Below the pieces are notes generated by a model. It was not told the DNA's origin. It did no database searches and saw only the letters and a program-made list of their open reading frames with translations. The position numbers were made by a program, and so were the translations under genes. A DNA stretch of 64,000 bases from Anagrus nilaparvatae (lineage: Eukaryota > Arthropoda > Insecta > Hymenoptera > Mymaridae). The stretch covers positions 186,001 to 250,000 of the forward strand of contig JAKSXM010000266.1 of NCBI GenBank assembly GCA_022575985.1, read 5' to 3'. Shown here in pieces: positions 45,040 through 54,217 of this stretch (the first letter of the stretch is position 1; every line of letters starts with the position of its first letter).

Positions 45040-46606
45040 TGTAACCATCTGAATTGGCCACAAAATTTTAATATTGATTTTAGGAAGGGTGTCCAGGCCT
45101 TCCAGGGAATTTAATTAGCTGTTATAATTCAGAAAGTTAATCAAAATGGTTGATTGAGTTAACTTTTGAATAAAAAAAAATGAAAGGTGTACTTACTTTT
45201 TTGAATGAAATAAAGTCCAAAAATAAATTGAAGAAAATGATTTAACACTGAATTTATGTTTAAAACTTTTGAATTTATTTGTTAAACTTTAAAACCTTAC
45301 AAGTTTAAAGTTAAGTGAGTAATTTAAATTAATGTTTCTAACACTTTCCCTTTTTAAGTTTTTTTTTAAAAATTTATAATAATAATTTTTAAATTATAAC
45401 TTTGAAAAATCAATTTGTTTAAAATAACTAAGTTCAAAAGACTTTGTAGTGTTGACGTTTAAAACGTGTGTACCGGTACGTGATGGAACTTCAAGAAGGC
45501 CTTTTTCGGCTAAAACATGGGTTTTTAAAAGGTCGAGCAACTATGATAAGACTATCCTCCCACTATCACCTTTCCCCAAACCTAGGGTACGAGATGGCCT
45601 TTACTCATTGGCGGGCGGTGGTAATGCGCCGAAATTCTAGCGTTGGAGTGGGCGAAGGGCCTTATCATAGTTACCGCCTAGTCCTAGAAATAGATCTAAG
45701 AGGGGACTTGTCTGTCACCTCATAGTACGTCACCGATCAGGTGTTGTTTTTCTCATCAATATTCTAATGAGTTGATTATTATGGATTTGAAAAACAATGG
45801 GTTTTACATGCATAATTAAATGTACACTGATGGATTTTTTTGTTGAACCCACTATTTTTCAAGCCTTTTGAACTTAATTTTTTTTGTTTTCTATAAATAA
45901 ATTAGTTAGGAAAACTCTTTTTCTTTTAGGTTTAAGCTAGTTATGAGTTTATTTTCCAACTTATTTATTTATAAAGTAAAACCTTAATTTTATAAATTTA
46001 AATCGACCAAATTTTAGCTAAAAATTAACTATGCAAAATGAGATTTTCAAGTAAAAGAAAATTTCTTTCATGAAAACTGTTGATTGCGCTAGTTAAAACA
46101 TAAATTTCCTTAAATTTAAAATTATTTCTCCTGTACTTCTGAAGCATTAAAGTCGTATTTTAAGTTTAAAATATAGTAAAAAAAATGATTCAGAAAACAG
46201 GAAAATTGACTTAAAGCTATGTTTATTCTATGCTTTTCAAGACTATTATTTTCATCTTTCGAGTTTTCTTTAAGCCTAAACTTAATCCCTACAATAAAAT
46301 TAAAATAAAACTTGAACGAGAAATAACAGCCTTGATCAATGCCTTTTTCCAGTTATACAGTGAAACTAAAGGCAAATTCGTTTTTCTCGCAATTGAAAAT
46401 TCTAGCTTTCTATCTGTATAACTGAAAATGTTTTTCCGTGTTATCCTTGGGATTTTCATAAGAAAATCTAAAGTGAGATAAATTCAAATTTTTGAATTTA
46501 TCTACACGGAAACTAGAATTCTTATGTGAACTATTAAATCATACACGGAAAAAAGTTATCGTAAAAATATTGTTACATTTTTTTGAAAGCGGCTGAGGAT
46601 GTTACA
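45040..46606 (-). repeat. 3' LTR (1,567 bp) of the intact-ORF retroelement
   Basis: On the minus strand the LTR begins TGTAACATCCTCAGCC at 46606, immediately after a polypurine tract, and ends CAGATGGTTACA at 45040, giving TGTAAC...GTTACA terminal inverted repeats. The length is long for errantivirus-like elements. A GC-richer block at 45440-45730 contains an inverted repeat (AACTATGATAAG at 45539-45550 and its complement at 45661-45672) that could fold in the RNA leader. The matching 5' LTR was not seen in the window, so the right-hand boundary rests on the terminal motifs alone. Confidence 0.7.
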
Positions 46607-46617
46607 CCTCCCCACTT
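46607..46617 (-). promoter_or_regulatory. Polypurine tract (plus-strand DNA primer)
   Basis: AAGTGGGGAGG on the minus strand directly precedes the TGTAAC start of the LTR. This is the usual position of the RNase H-resistant primer in Ty3/gypsy elements. Confidence 0.85.
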
Positions 46618-46796
46618 AAAATGTTGGTAATGCTTCCAAAGATGCTTTACCAACGTTATACTATATATCTGCTTATAAAATTTCTTAACTTTAAAATTGA
46701 ATTAACAACATTTAACTTACAACTATTTTCTCACTTAACTTTCCTTAATTCTAGATTTACAAATTCTCTAAATGTCTCTATTATAGTCTATGGAAA

Positions 46797-46832
<36 letters not shown>

Positions 46833-46913
46833 TTTCTTATTTTTTTTTTAACACACGCAATTTAGAATTTAACACACAAAACACTTTTTAAATTTTTCAC
46901 TAACACATTTTCA

Positions 46914-47705
46914 CTATAGTTTTCCTGATCCAACCAATCTAGCGTAATCCATGGATGGCATTGCACACCAATTCAACCACAAACAAGTGTCTAGGTAACC
47001 CTTTTCTGCCAGTTCTTCTTTCTTTGTAAATATCTCGTATCTACAGTCGAAACAATTCCTGACAAATTGGAATATGGTGACCTTTTTCTTACACTTGTCG
47101 CAGGTATTTTTCAATTTTTTTCTGGTAGTTAAATGTGTTTTTATGCCCTCCCTGGGGCTCCAGTTGTCGTCGTATAGACCTTCCGGATGGTCCTTCAGGT
47201 AACATTTCCCGCAGGTCATTGTTTTTTTCTTAATATCAAGATGGAAAGAGCCACAGGGGCTGTGATAGCAGCGGTACCAGCCCCAATTTTTACTAATAGT
47301 GATATCCTTAGTTAAAGAACTGAGGTAATATGTTCTTAAGAAGTTGTGCCTTTTTCCGAAATTATCCTCGAAGAGTGGCACTAAACTCATAGAGCTTAGT
47401 GCTAGGTTATCTGATTCTCTTTCGTCCTCGTAATCTATTATCTTCCGTCCAATAACTATGTATATGTTCTTGAAGTAAGTGTTACGTAGCATAATCATGG
47501 CTACCGCCTGTACATAGTTGGTCGGCTGGTCCAGATCTTCCTTATCGTATTGCTTCTTCACCCTTTGTAGGGTTCGGAACAATGATGTTTCGTTCACCTT
47601 GGTGCGCGTCAGGTGAACCGGTTTCAAGTTGGGTCTTGGTTCGGGCAGGCCGGCTGCCTCTTCTGCTACCTTCAAAGCTGCGCGGATCATTGATAAGTTT
47701 TCCAT
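46914..47705 (-). CDS. ORF4: Cys-rich accessory protein of unknown function
   Basis: 263 codons, start MENLSMIRAALKVAEEAAGL, no stops. The N-terminal 150 residues are mixed helix and strand with no recognised domain. The C-terminal half has paired cysteines: C-x4-C near CYHSPC, CGKC, CDKC and CFDC, with conserved-looking His and aromatic residues. This suggests one or two zinc ribbons, followed by CLWLNWC. It has no signal peptide or membrane span. It lies between env and the 3' LTR, where complex retroviruses carry regulatory genes. The ATG directly follows an acceptor-like TTCCTGTTTACACAG, so it is probably made from its own spliced mRNA. A nuclear, RNA-binding or silencing-suppressor role is only a guess. 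Confidence 0.8.
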   Translation of the reverse strand: MENLSMIRAALKVAEEAAGLPEPRPNLKPVHLTRTKVNETSLFRTLQRVKKQYDKEDLDQPTNYVQAVAMIMLRNTYFKNIYIVIGRKIIDYEDERESDNLALSSMSLVPLFEDNFGKRHNFLRTYYLSSLTKDITISKNWGWYRCYHSPCGSFHLDIKKKTMTCGKCYLKDHPEGLYDDNWSPREGIKTHLTTRKKLKNTCDKCKKKVTIFQFVRNCFDCRYEIFTKKEELAEKGYLDTCLWLNWCAMPSMDYARLVGSGKL

Positions 47706-47722
47706 CTGTGTAAACAGGAATT
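47706..47722 (-). promoter_or_regulatory. Splice acceptor for the ORF4 mRNA (predicted)
   Basis: On the minus strand a pyrimidine-biased stretch ends in CAG, immediately before the ATG of ORF4. The exact abutment of AG and start codon parallels the env acceptor. Confidence 0.55.
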
Positions 47723-47899
47723 TGGCTAGTGTTTGAAAATGCTTTTATTATCTAGAATTCCTAAAATTTAATTCACACAGGAGAAATTCACCATCACCCT
47801 TATAAATGTAATGTCTAACTACTAGAATTCACACTGTTAACCTAAATCTTAAAACTAATTTCAAACAATCTTCATGCAACCCTTTTAGATGAGTGTTAC

Positions 47900-49879
47900 T
47901 CAGTTTCTGGAGATACCTAAAGAGTGATAACCTTCTGGAAGGGAAGATTTTTCTGCAGGAGCGGTAGGATGTTCGTGAGGGAATTTTGGATATATTTGTG
48001 GTGAAGGAAATGACTGGGCTAACGGTTGTCGTTCAATTATTTCCATCTCTCTTATTTCAGGTTCTTCAGGCCTTCTAAGAGTGAGCAGTAACTGTGTTAT
48101 TGAAGCGAAACAAGCTCCCAACAGGTGGATTGACCAGCCAAAGATTGAATGTAGTGTATAGCATCTGATCATGGCGTCAATGAACATTTTAAGTAATTGG
48201 AGTATCATTAGTACAGCAATTATTCCCGCACTAACTGTTCCAAAACTGATGAACTTCTGCCATAATCTGAGCCATGCACTTTCTGCCAGTTGTTCAATTT
48301 CTTCTTGATTAAATAAATTTAACAAGGTTCCGCCTTGATTAACCGTGGATTTTCCAGTCATGCCTCTGGCTAAAGAATTTAGTAGAGCTGGTTGTTCTAA
48401 AGGAAAGTTGATGTGTTCCCTTAGTTTTTGTAAATCAGACTCGGAATAAATTCCGCTGTTGGCCAAATCGACTGGGTCTTGATAAACCCAGGTTAATTCT
48501 GTATTTGGGTTTATTATAGCTGGTGGCAGAGTTTCCACTGGTTTTGGTGATATTTTGAACCATGAAGTCCCTACTTTATAGTATGATGGAATAAGATTGT
48601 TACAAGCTACCTGTATTCCGTGTTTGATCAATATATGGGTTCTAGGTGTCATGAACCATGTCTCATTATTTTTGAGTACTTGCAGTTGATTATAGCACTC
48701 GTTACCGTGTGCGATTTTCAGTTCTACTGCTAAACAACGGAAAATATGTACGACTTCGCCCGCTACGATCGCTGTGTACCCAGCCCCTATCAAATTATAA
48801 GCGAATTGGTCAGGAGAATCGACTGCTATGGCTAGGCTATTCTTGATGGTCTCCCTCTCTAGGTTGCACCTCTGAGTAACTACATCCAAATATAGTTGCG
48901 TGATTTGTTTCTTAATATGGCGTTCTACGTATACAAATTTAGAATTGACATATAAAAATAAGTCCATATTTTTAACAGTGGTAAATTTCCCTGTGAATGG
49001 TGTTCGTATCCCTCTGGTTTCGATAATCAAAAGTTTGGGGTGTGAAGATTTGATAAAGACATGACCGCAGTTATTTTCGAAGCCTTTTACGGTAAGGGCA
49101 AAGGTCATATCTTTACTCTCTACGGAATACATGGTTTGAATTTCCGGCATGGTTTTGTCTGTTATCTTCATAGCCTTTCCTTCGTATAATAAGCTGTACT
49201 TGTCGGTGTTGCATCTATCTTGAGGTAGAGGACTCCAGAATGTATTGCCTCCTTCCATATCCAAGCATTTTCCATCTGTCATCTTGCACCGAGTTCCTGA
49301 TGCTAAATGTATCTGGTCGTTATTTAGATTTACATCTGCCCAATATTCGGTCAGAGTAATTTTTACGTATCCCTGGACTAGTACGTCAGTCCAGCTACCG
49401 TAATGATCAGCATAGGGTGCAGGATAGCAGCTTCCGTCGACTACTCTGCCAGCAAAGTCTTGACTGTAGGTCTGGGTCGAGTTTACTTTGACCCCTGCGA
49501 TAGCGTGCGTTCCTAATAGCCTGATTATTCCCGTGACGTGAAGTTGTTGGCAGGCGTCCTTTCCGAGTTCGTAGATGAAGTTTTGAACGGAATTTTCAAC
49601 GGGAATCATGTGGCTAAACATTCCACATTTTCTAACTTCCCGGTAGATTTCTATTTTGCACTGGAAGACCGGTACTTGTGCGAAGTCTACCATTTGCAAG
49701 ACTTGAATTTCTAGTTCTTCAGTTTGCGTTTTAGGCATAGGAATATCACAGGGTCCGACCTCTAATAATGATATAGTGGTCATATTTAGGACTTTCGACC
49801 CACAGTCGTAACCTATTATCTGAAGGCTTGGTTGGAAAAGATTGATTAAAGTAAAAAGGATTATGTTGATTACAACCAT
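47900..49879 (-). CDS. env: Env: chuvirus-like (Monjiviricetes-type) fusion glycoprotein
   Basis: 659 codons. It has a hydrophobic signal peptide (MVVINIILFTLINLF) and then YDCGSKVLNMTTISLLEVG, the N-terminal signature of the class III-like fusion glycoproteins of chuviruses and related negative-strand RNA viruses that have been captured by insect retrotransposons. Many cysteines and N-x-T/S sequons follow. A membrane span lies near residues 545-565 (GTVSAGIIAVLMILQLL), with a second hydrophobic stretch near 580-600 and a Pro-rich cytosolic tail. It would mediate membrane fusion and possible cell-to-cell spread. It is unrelated to the F-like env at 10863-12463. The frame is complete. The family call is from recognised motifs only. 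Confidence 0.8.
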   Translation of the reverse strand: MVVINIILFTLINLFQPSLQIIGYDCGSKVLNMTTISLLEVGPCDIPMPKTQTEELEIQVLQMVDFAQVPVFQCKIEIYREVRKCGMFSHMIPVENSVQNFIYELGKDACQQLHVTGIIRLLGTHAIAGVKVNSTQTYSQDFAGRVVDGSCYPAPYADHYGSWTDVLVQGYVKITLTEYWADVNLNNDQIHLASGTRCKMTDGKCLDMEGGNTFWSPLPQDRCNTDKYSLLYEGKAMKITDKTMPEIQTMYSVESKDMTFALTVKGFENNCGHVFIKSSHPKLLIIETRGIRTPFTGKFTTVKNMDLFLYVNSKFVYVERHIKKQITQLYLDVVTQRCNLERETIKNSLAIAVDSPDQFAYNLIGAGYTAIVAGEVVHIFRCLAVELKIAHGNECYNQLQVLKNNETWFMTPRTHILIKHGIQVACNNLIPSYYKVGTSWFKISPKPVETLPPAIINPNTELTWVYQDPVDLANSGIYSESDLQKLREHINFPLEQPALLNSLARGMTGKSTVNQGGTLLNLFNQEEIEQLAESAWLRLWQKFISFGTVSAGIIAVLMILQLLKMFIDAMIRCYTLHSIFGWSIHLLGACFASITQLLLTLRRPEEPEIREMEIIERQPLAQSFPSPQIYPKFPHEHPTAPAEKSSLPEGYHSLGISRN

Positions 49880-49900
49880 TTTCTGTAACAGAGAAAAAAA
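49880..49900 (-). promoter_or_regulatory. Splice acceptor for the env mRNA (predicted)
   Basis: TTTTTTTCTCTGTTACAG on the minus strand ends three bases before the env ATG and lies between the pol stop and env. It is a near-ideal polypyrimidine tract plus CAG. Errantiviruses are known to make Env from a spliced RNA. Confidence 0.75.
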
Positions 49901-49909
49901 TTAATGTTC

Positions 49910-52900
49910 TTATTTTATATGAGCAATTTTTAATCGGTTGGAGTGAACAATTTTCGACTTTTTACCGAGCTTGATTCTGATATTATAATTGTTTAAAACT
50001 TGTTCGACCTCGAAAGGTCCTGTGTACTGAGCTTCGAATTTATGAGGCTTTTTGCCCTCCAATAAGAATACAAAATCTCCCCTTTTGAACTCTTCTTCGT
50101 GCAAATGTTGGTCGTAATATTTCTTATTTCTCTCTTTTGAAAGAATTAAGTTTTCGTGGGCTAGTTTTTGTATCCCTATTAAACGAGCTACTAAGTCCTC
50201 TATATAACCGTTATATGTGGGAAGTTGTTCACCCTCCGTTAATGCTCCATCTGACGGTAACCTGGCAGGTTTACCATACAGAACTTCGAAAGGCGTATAC
50301 TTAATGCTTTCATGAAGACTAGTGTTATACGAAAAAGTAGCAAGTTCTAACCATTCGTCCCACATTTCGTCTTTACTGACGTACATTTTCAAGAACTCTG
50401 AAATCACGTGATGCGCGCGCTCGATGGTACCGTTGGCTGCCGGATGATAAGCCGTTGTTTTCACTTGTTTAATGCGAAATCTGCTTGCTATTTTTTTCAT
50501 GAAAGCACTAAGAAAATTACTACCTTGATCTGTAAGTAAGGTTCTAGGAATTCCATGCACAGCGATACACCTCTTAATAAAAGCAGAAGCGATAGTTTCA
50601 GCGTTGGCATTAGGTAAGGCTACAGCAATTAAAAATCTACTAAGCTGGCATTGCATAGTCAAAATGACAGTATTTCCTCGGGGAGTCTCCGGAAGAGGTC
50701 CGACAATGTCCATAGCTACCTTTTCAAACGCTGCACTAGGCGAATCAGTTATTACCATTGGTTGTTTAACCTTAATACGAGTTAGTTTCTTTACCTGGCA
50801 GTCTAGACAAAATCGGATTCTCTTACGGATATCCTCCTTTAAATTTTCCCAAAAATACCTCTGTTTGATTCTATGTACCGTTTTATTAATTCCTGAATGA
50901 CCTCCCTGGGGCGAAGAATGCATTAAATAGAAAATTTTATCCCGTTGATTCGGGGGTACATAGGTTAAGGTTGATGTGAAGATAGTTATTTCAATATTTG
51001 ATTTGAAAAATACCTGAGAGAAAATAGTCATAAAATCTTGCCAAAGAATATTAGTAATACTTTTGCTTTTTGCTAAACTAAACGATGTTATATTCAGTTC
51101 CGTTAACTTTTCTTTTAATGTACTTAAAATATCTAGAAGCTTTTGTTTCTTAGAAAGAACTGATTCATTTTCAGCTAAACATATCCCAAAATAAAACTTA
51201 TTTCTAAACCTATCCCTTTGAATGATCTGTGGGGTATAACCCGATCGTTGTTCCACTAGGTTAACCTTAAATAACTTTTCGGCTCCTAAATCTAAAGGTT
51301 TACCCTCAGGGTTAATAAAATAGATTAAGTTATCACGCGAATATTCTAATGATTCCCTAGAAAATTTGAGGTTAGTTAATTTATTTGAGTTTCCTTGACT
51401 AGATCCGGATGACTCTCTTTCTGATGTTGTCTCTTCCTCGCTGTCAGTGGAAAATGGCTCTTGAGGCAGCTCCTCCCACGGCGTCTTCTTGGTCGCGGGA
51501 TCCTTTTTTCGCCTAATCCTTTTTCGATGTTGCCTTGGGGGGTCGCTAGTGTCGGATCCAGAATCTGAAGATCCTAAATCTTTGTTTCTCGTCTCGTTGG
51601 TGTCGTTACTTTTCATTTTGTTTTTGGCAAGTTGTTGCTTCTCGTCTTCTAGTGCCTGTGCCTTTTCTGTCAGTTTTCTTGGCCTAGTGCTGATTCTTGG
51701 GGGTGCCGGAGCAGGCTTTGTTGGTTTCGAACTTGAAGGATCAGTCCTTGAGTTTGATGCGACTGGGTCTGCTCTTACTTCAGTCAATTTTGCCCTATTT
51801 CTGGTCACCACATTGATGTTAGCTTCTGGTTCTTCTGGTATGTTCCTAGAGAGGGCGTCTGCGTTTACTTGTCGTTTGCCGCAGCGATAAATGATTTCAT
51901 ATTGGTAGTCTGACAAGTAAAATCGCCATCTCATGACTCTCGCGTTACAATCGGCAGACTTAAAATAAATCAAAGGCTGATGATCAGTCACTATGGTAAA
52001 CTTGCTGTTGTACAAATATTGTCTAAAATGTTTAACGCCAAAAAGAACCGCCAGCGCCTCCTTCTCGTATGTGGGGTATCGGGATTCCGCCCCACGTAGC
52101 ATCCGGCTGGCATAAGCTATCGGTTGATCTCTACCTAATTTTCCTTGTGATAATATGGCCGAAATCCCAACATTTGAAGCATCTGTGGTCACTATGAATG
52201 GCAACATGAAATCTGGGAAAATGAGGACTGGGGGATTACACAGTCTATCCTTAAGTTCGTTAAAAGCTCGATCAGCTTTCTCGTCCCAGATAAATTCCTG
52301 TCCCTTATGTAATAGTTTGGTTAAGTCTTTGGCTATTTTGGCATAATTAGGTATGAATTTGCCGTAATAAACCGTTAGTCCACAGAACTCTCTAACGTTT
52401 TTCACGTTTTTGGGCGTCGGAAAATTTCTGACAGCTGCTAACTTCTTAGGATCTGGCCTTAGCCCATCGCTACTTATGACGTGTCCTAGATAAGTCACTG
52501 AACTCTTTAGGAATTCGGATTTATCTGGCTGTAGTTGTAATCCGGCTTTTCTTAACGCTGCCATTACCATCCTGAAACGTTCATGATGTTCTTCTACTGT
52601 TTTAGCGAAAATTAAAATGTCGTTCATATATACCATACAGACCTTTCCGATTAATTCTCTTAAAACAAGGTTAACTACACGCTGGAATGTTGATGGACTG
52701 TTTTTTAAACCAAACGGCATACGAATAAACTGATAGTGATTGTTAGGCGTGGAGAATGCGCAATATTTTCTATGGTCAGGGTGTACGTAAATTAAAAAAA
52801 ATCCGTTTGACATGTCCAAACACGTAAAGTACTTATTTCCGCCCAAACGATCAAATAACTCCGATATCAAAGGCAGCGGGAACGTGTCTGAGACAGTCGC

Positions 52901-54217
52901 TTCATTTAGAACTCTGAAATCTATTGTTAAGCGCCATCTTTTGTTGCCCTTAGAGTCTGGTTTCTTAGGTACCATTAAGATGGGACTTTGATAAGGCGAG
53001 TCAGACGGTTCTATGACGCCTCTTTCCAACATTTGCTGGATTTGTCTGTCGACTTCTGGTCTAAGATTATAAGGAATTCTATACTGTTTGGTTACCAATG
53101 GTTTTTCATGATATAATCGAATATGGTGAAAGTGTTCCTTATTGCCGCCCATTTTGTCTCCGTCTAGGAAGAATAAATCAGCATTTTCTTCCACCAATTC
53201 TTCAATACCCTTTCTTTCTTCGCCTATTAAATGGTCAAGCCTTAATAAAGATTTTAATTTCTCAAGACGACTCTGACCTTCTTGAATTTCTGGTGTTGAA
53301 TCTTCGTCCGAATCAAACATGTAGACTTGACCCTCTAGATCTGGATCGTTTTCGACGTCTCTGTAAAAATCTTGAAAATATTCGTAATTTTCGTCTTCGG
53401 TCACTTGTTTCACCATGTCGGTTCTTCCTATGTTCATGACGTTAACATATTCGACGTATTTCTGGTCCTTTAAGAAGTTATAAGATTCATCTACTTCCAA
53501 TTCATCAATATTATCTAAACCTTGAGGTGGTAAATGCTTAAGAATTTCTCGTTCTTCATGATCCAAGTAACGATTGATTTCGGCAGTTAATTTGTCGCCT
53601 GAGTTTTCTTCTGAGTCTGTCTCGTACTCAGAAGTGTCGCTAGTATCGCTTGTATCACTGGGAGCGCTAGTGTCGTGGGGTTCTAGAAAAGTTACCTTTT
53701 TATTAACCGATAGACATGCTTTTGGTTCTTCGATTTGTTGATGATCCTTTTTGAACGGTATTCTTTCCGAACCAATCACTAACTCTTGTGTCCTGTAATT
53801 AATTTCACATTTTGCACTAGCAAGGAATGCGGAACCCAAAATTCCATGATAGGGTATAGTCAAGGAGTCGGATACAATGCTAAAGGGTGTTAATTGACCG
53901 TGGATTAACATTATTACTTCTCCTATCGTCGACAAAGGGTCCTCGGTTATCCCCTTTAGTACGACTCGTTTTTGGTGGTTTATTGGCGCTGTAGATGGCA
54001 CCACTGACTCTTTAATTAGGTTGATTTCCGCTCCAGAATCTAGCATCAACTTAATCGTTGTTTTGGTGTTGGTATTGGTTACCTCGATATAGGGTACCGT
54101 GTCGAAGGGTCGTCTTAATTCCAACTTGAGTACTCGCACTCCCTCGGTGATTCCGACTGGAAAACTGAGCGGATTTGGGCAGCTGAAGGACCTTGACCGC
54201 TGGCTGAGGTCCTCTGT
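49910..54217 (-). CDS. pol: Pol polyprotein (protease, RT, RNase H, integrase)
   Basis: Reading begins by -1 frameshifting from gag at 54220-54226; there is no ATG at its start. Numbered from a GTG codon at 54139 it has 1409 codons. Protease: LDSGAEINLI at 33-42. RT: LMVPKKPDSKGNKRWRL, FTCLDMSNGFF with the first Asp, FGLKNSPSTF, and the active-site box YMNDI at 504-508, where the usual first Asp of YxDD is Asn (codon 52622-52624). RNase H: TTDAS, YEKEALAV, TDHQPL and NADALSR all retained. A long Lys/Ser/Glu-rich linker leads to integrase with the HHCC domain, catalytic residues in MDIVGP, LTDQGSNF and TIERAH, and a GPY/F domain (YTGPFEVEQV). Family: Ty3/gypsy, errantivirus-like. The Asp-to-Asn change should abolish polymerisation. 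Confidence 0.92.
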   Translation of the reverse strand, partial: TEDLSQRSRSFSCPNPLSFPVGITEGVRVLKLELRRPFDTVPYIEVTNTNTKTTIKLMLDSGAEINLIKESVVPSTAPINHQKRVVLKGITEDPLSTIGEVIMLIHGQLTPFSIVSDSLTIPYHGILGSAFLASAKCEINYRTQELVIGSERIPFKKDHQQIEEPKACLSVNKKVTFLEPHDTSAPSDTSDTSDTSEYETDSEENSGDKLTAEINRYLDHEEREILKHLPPQGLDNIDELEVDESYNFLKDQKYVEYVNVMNIGRTDMVKQVTEDENYEYFQDFYRDVENDPDLEGQVYMFDSDEDSTPEIQEGQSRLEKLKSLLRLDHLIGEERKGIEELVEENADLFFLDGDKMGGNKEHFHHIRLYHEKPLVTKQYRIPYNLRPEVDRQIQQMLERGVIEPSDSPYQSPILMVPKKPDSKGNKRWRLTIDFRVLNEATVSDTFPLPLISELFDRLGGNKYFTCLDMSNGFFLIYVHPDHRKYCAFSTPNNHYQFIRMPFGLKNSPSTFQRVVNLVLRELIGKVCMVYMNDILIFAKTVEEHHERFRMVMAALRKAGLQLQPDKSEFLKSSVTYLGHVISSDGLRPDPKKLAAVRNFPTPKNVKNVREFCGLTVYYGKFIPNYAKIAKDLTKLLHKGQEFIWDEKADRAFNELKDRLCNPPVLIFPDFMLPFIVTTDASNVGISAILSQGKLGRDQPIAYASRMLRGAESRYPTYEKEALAVLFGVKHFRQYLYNSKFTIVTDHQPLIYFKSADCNARVMRWRFYLSDYQYEIIYRCGKRQVNADALSRNIPEEPEANINVVTRNRAKLTEVRADPVASNSRTDPSSSKPTKPAPAPPRISTRPRKLTEKAQALEDEKQQLAKNKMKSNDTNETRNKDLGSSDSGSDTSDPPRQHRKRIRRKKDPATKKTPWEELPQEPFSTDSEEETTSERESSGSSQGNSNKLTNLKFSRESLEYSRDNLIYFINPEGKPLDLGAEKLFKVNLVEQRSGYTPQIIQRDRFRNKFYFGICLAENESVLSKKQKLLDILSTLKEKLTELNITSFSLAKSKSITNILWQDFMTIFSQVFFKSNIEITIFTSTLTYVPPNQRDKIFYLMHSSPQGGHSGINKTVHRIKQRYFWENLKEDIRKRIRFCLDCQVKKLTRIKVKQPMVITDSPSAAFEKVAMDIVGPLPETPRGNTVILTMQCQLSRFLIAVALPNANAETIASAFIKRCIAVHGIPRTLLTDQGSNFLSAFMKKIASRFRIKQVKTTAYHPAANGTIERAHHVISEFLKMYVSKDEMWDEWLELATFSYNTSLHESIKYTPFEVLYGKPARLPSDGALTEGEQLPTYNGYIEDLVARLIGIQKLAHENLILSKERNKKYYDQHLHEEEFKRGDFVFLLEGKKPHKFEAQYTGPFEVEQVLNNYNIRIKLGKKSKIVHSNRLKIAHIK

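Noticed and set aside
51489..51890. 133-codon hydrophobic frame on the plus strand
   Set aside because: It is the reverse of the Lys/Ser-rich linker of the intact Pol.
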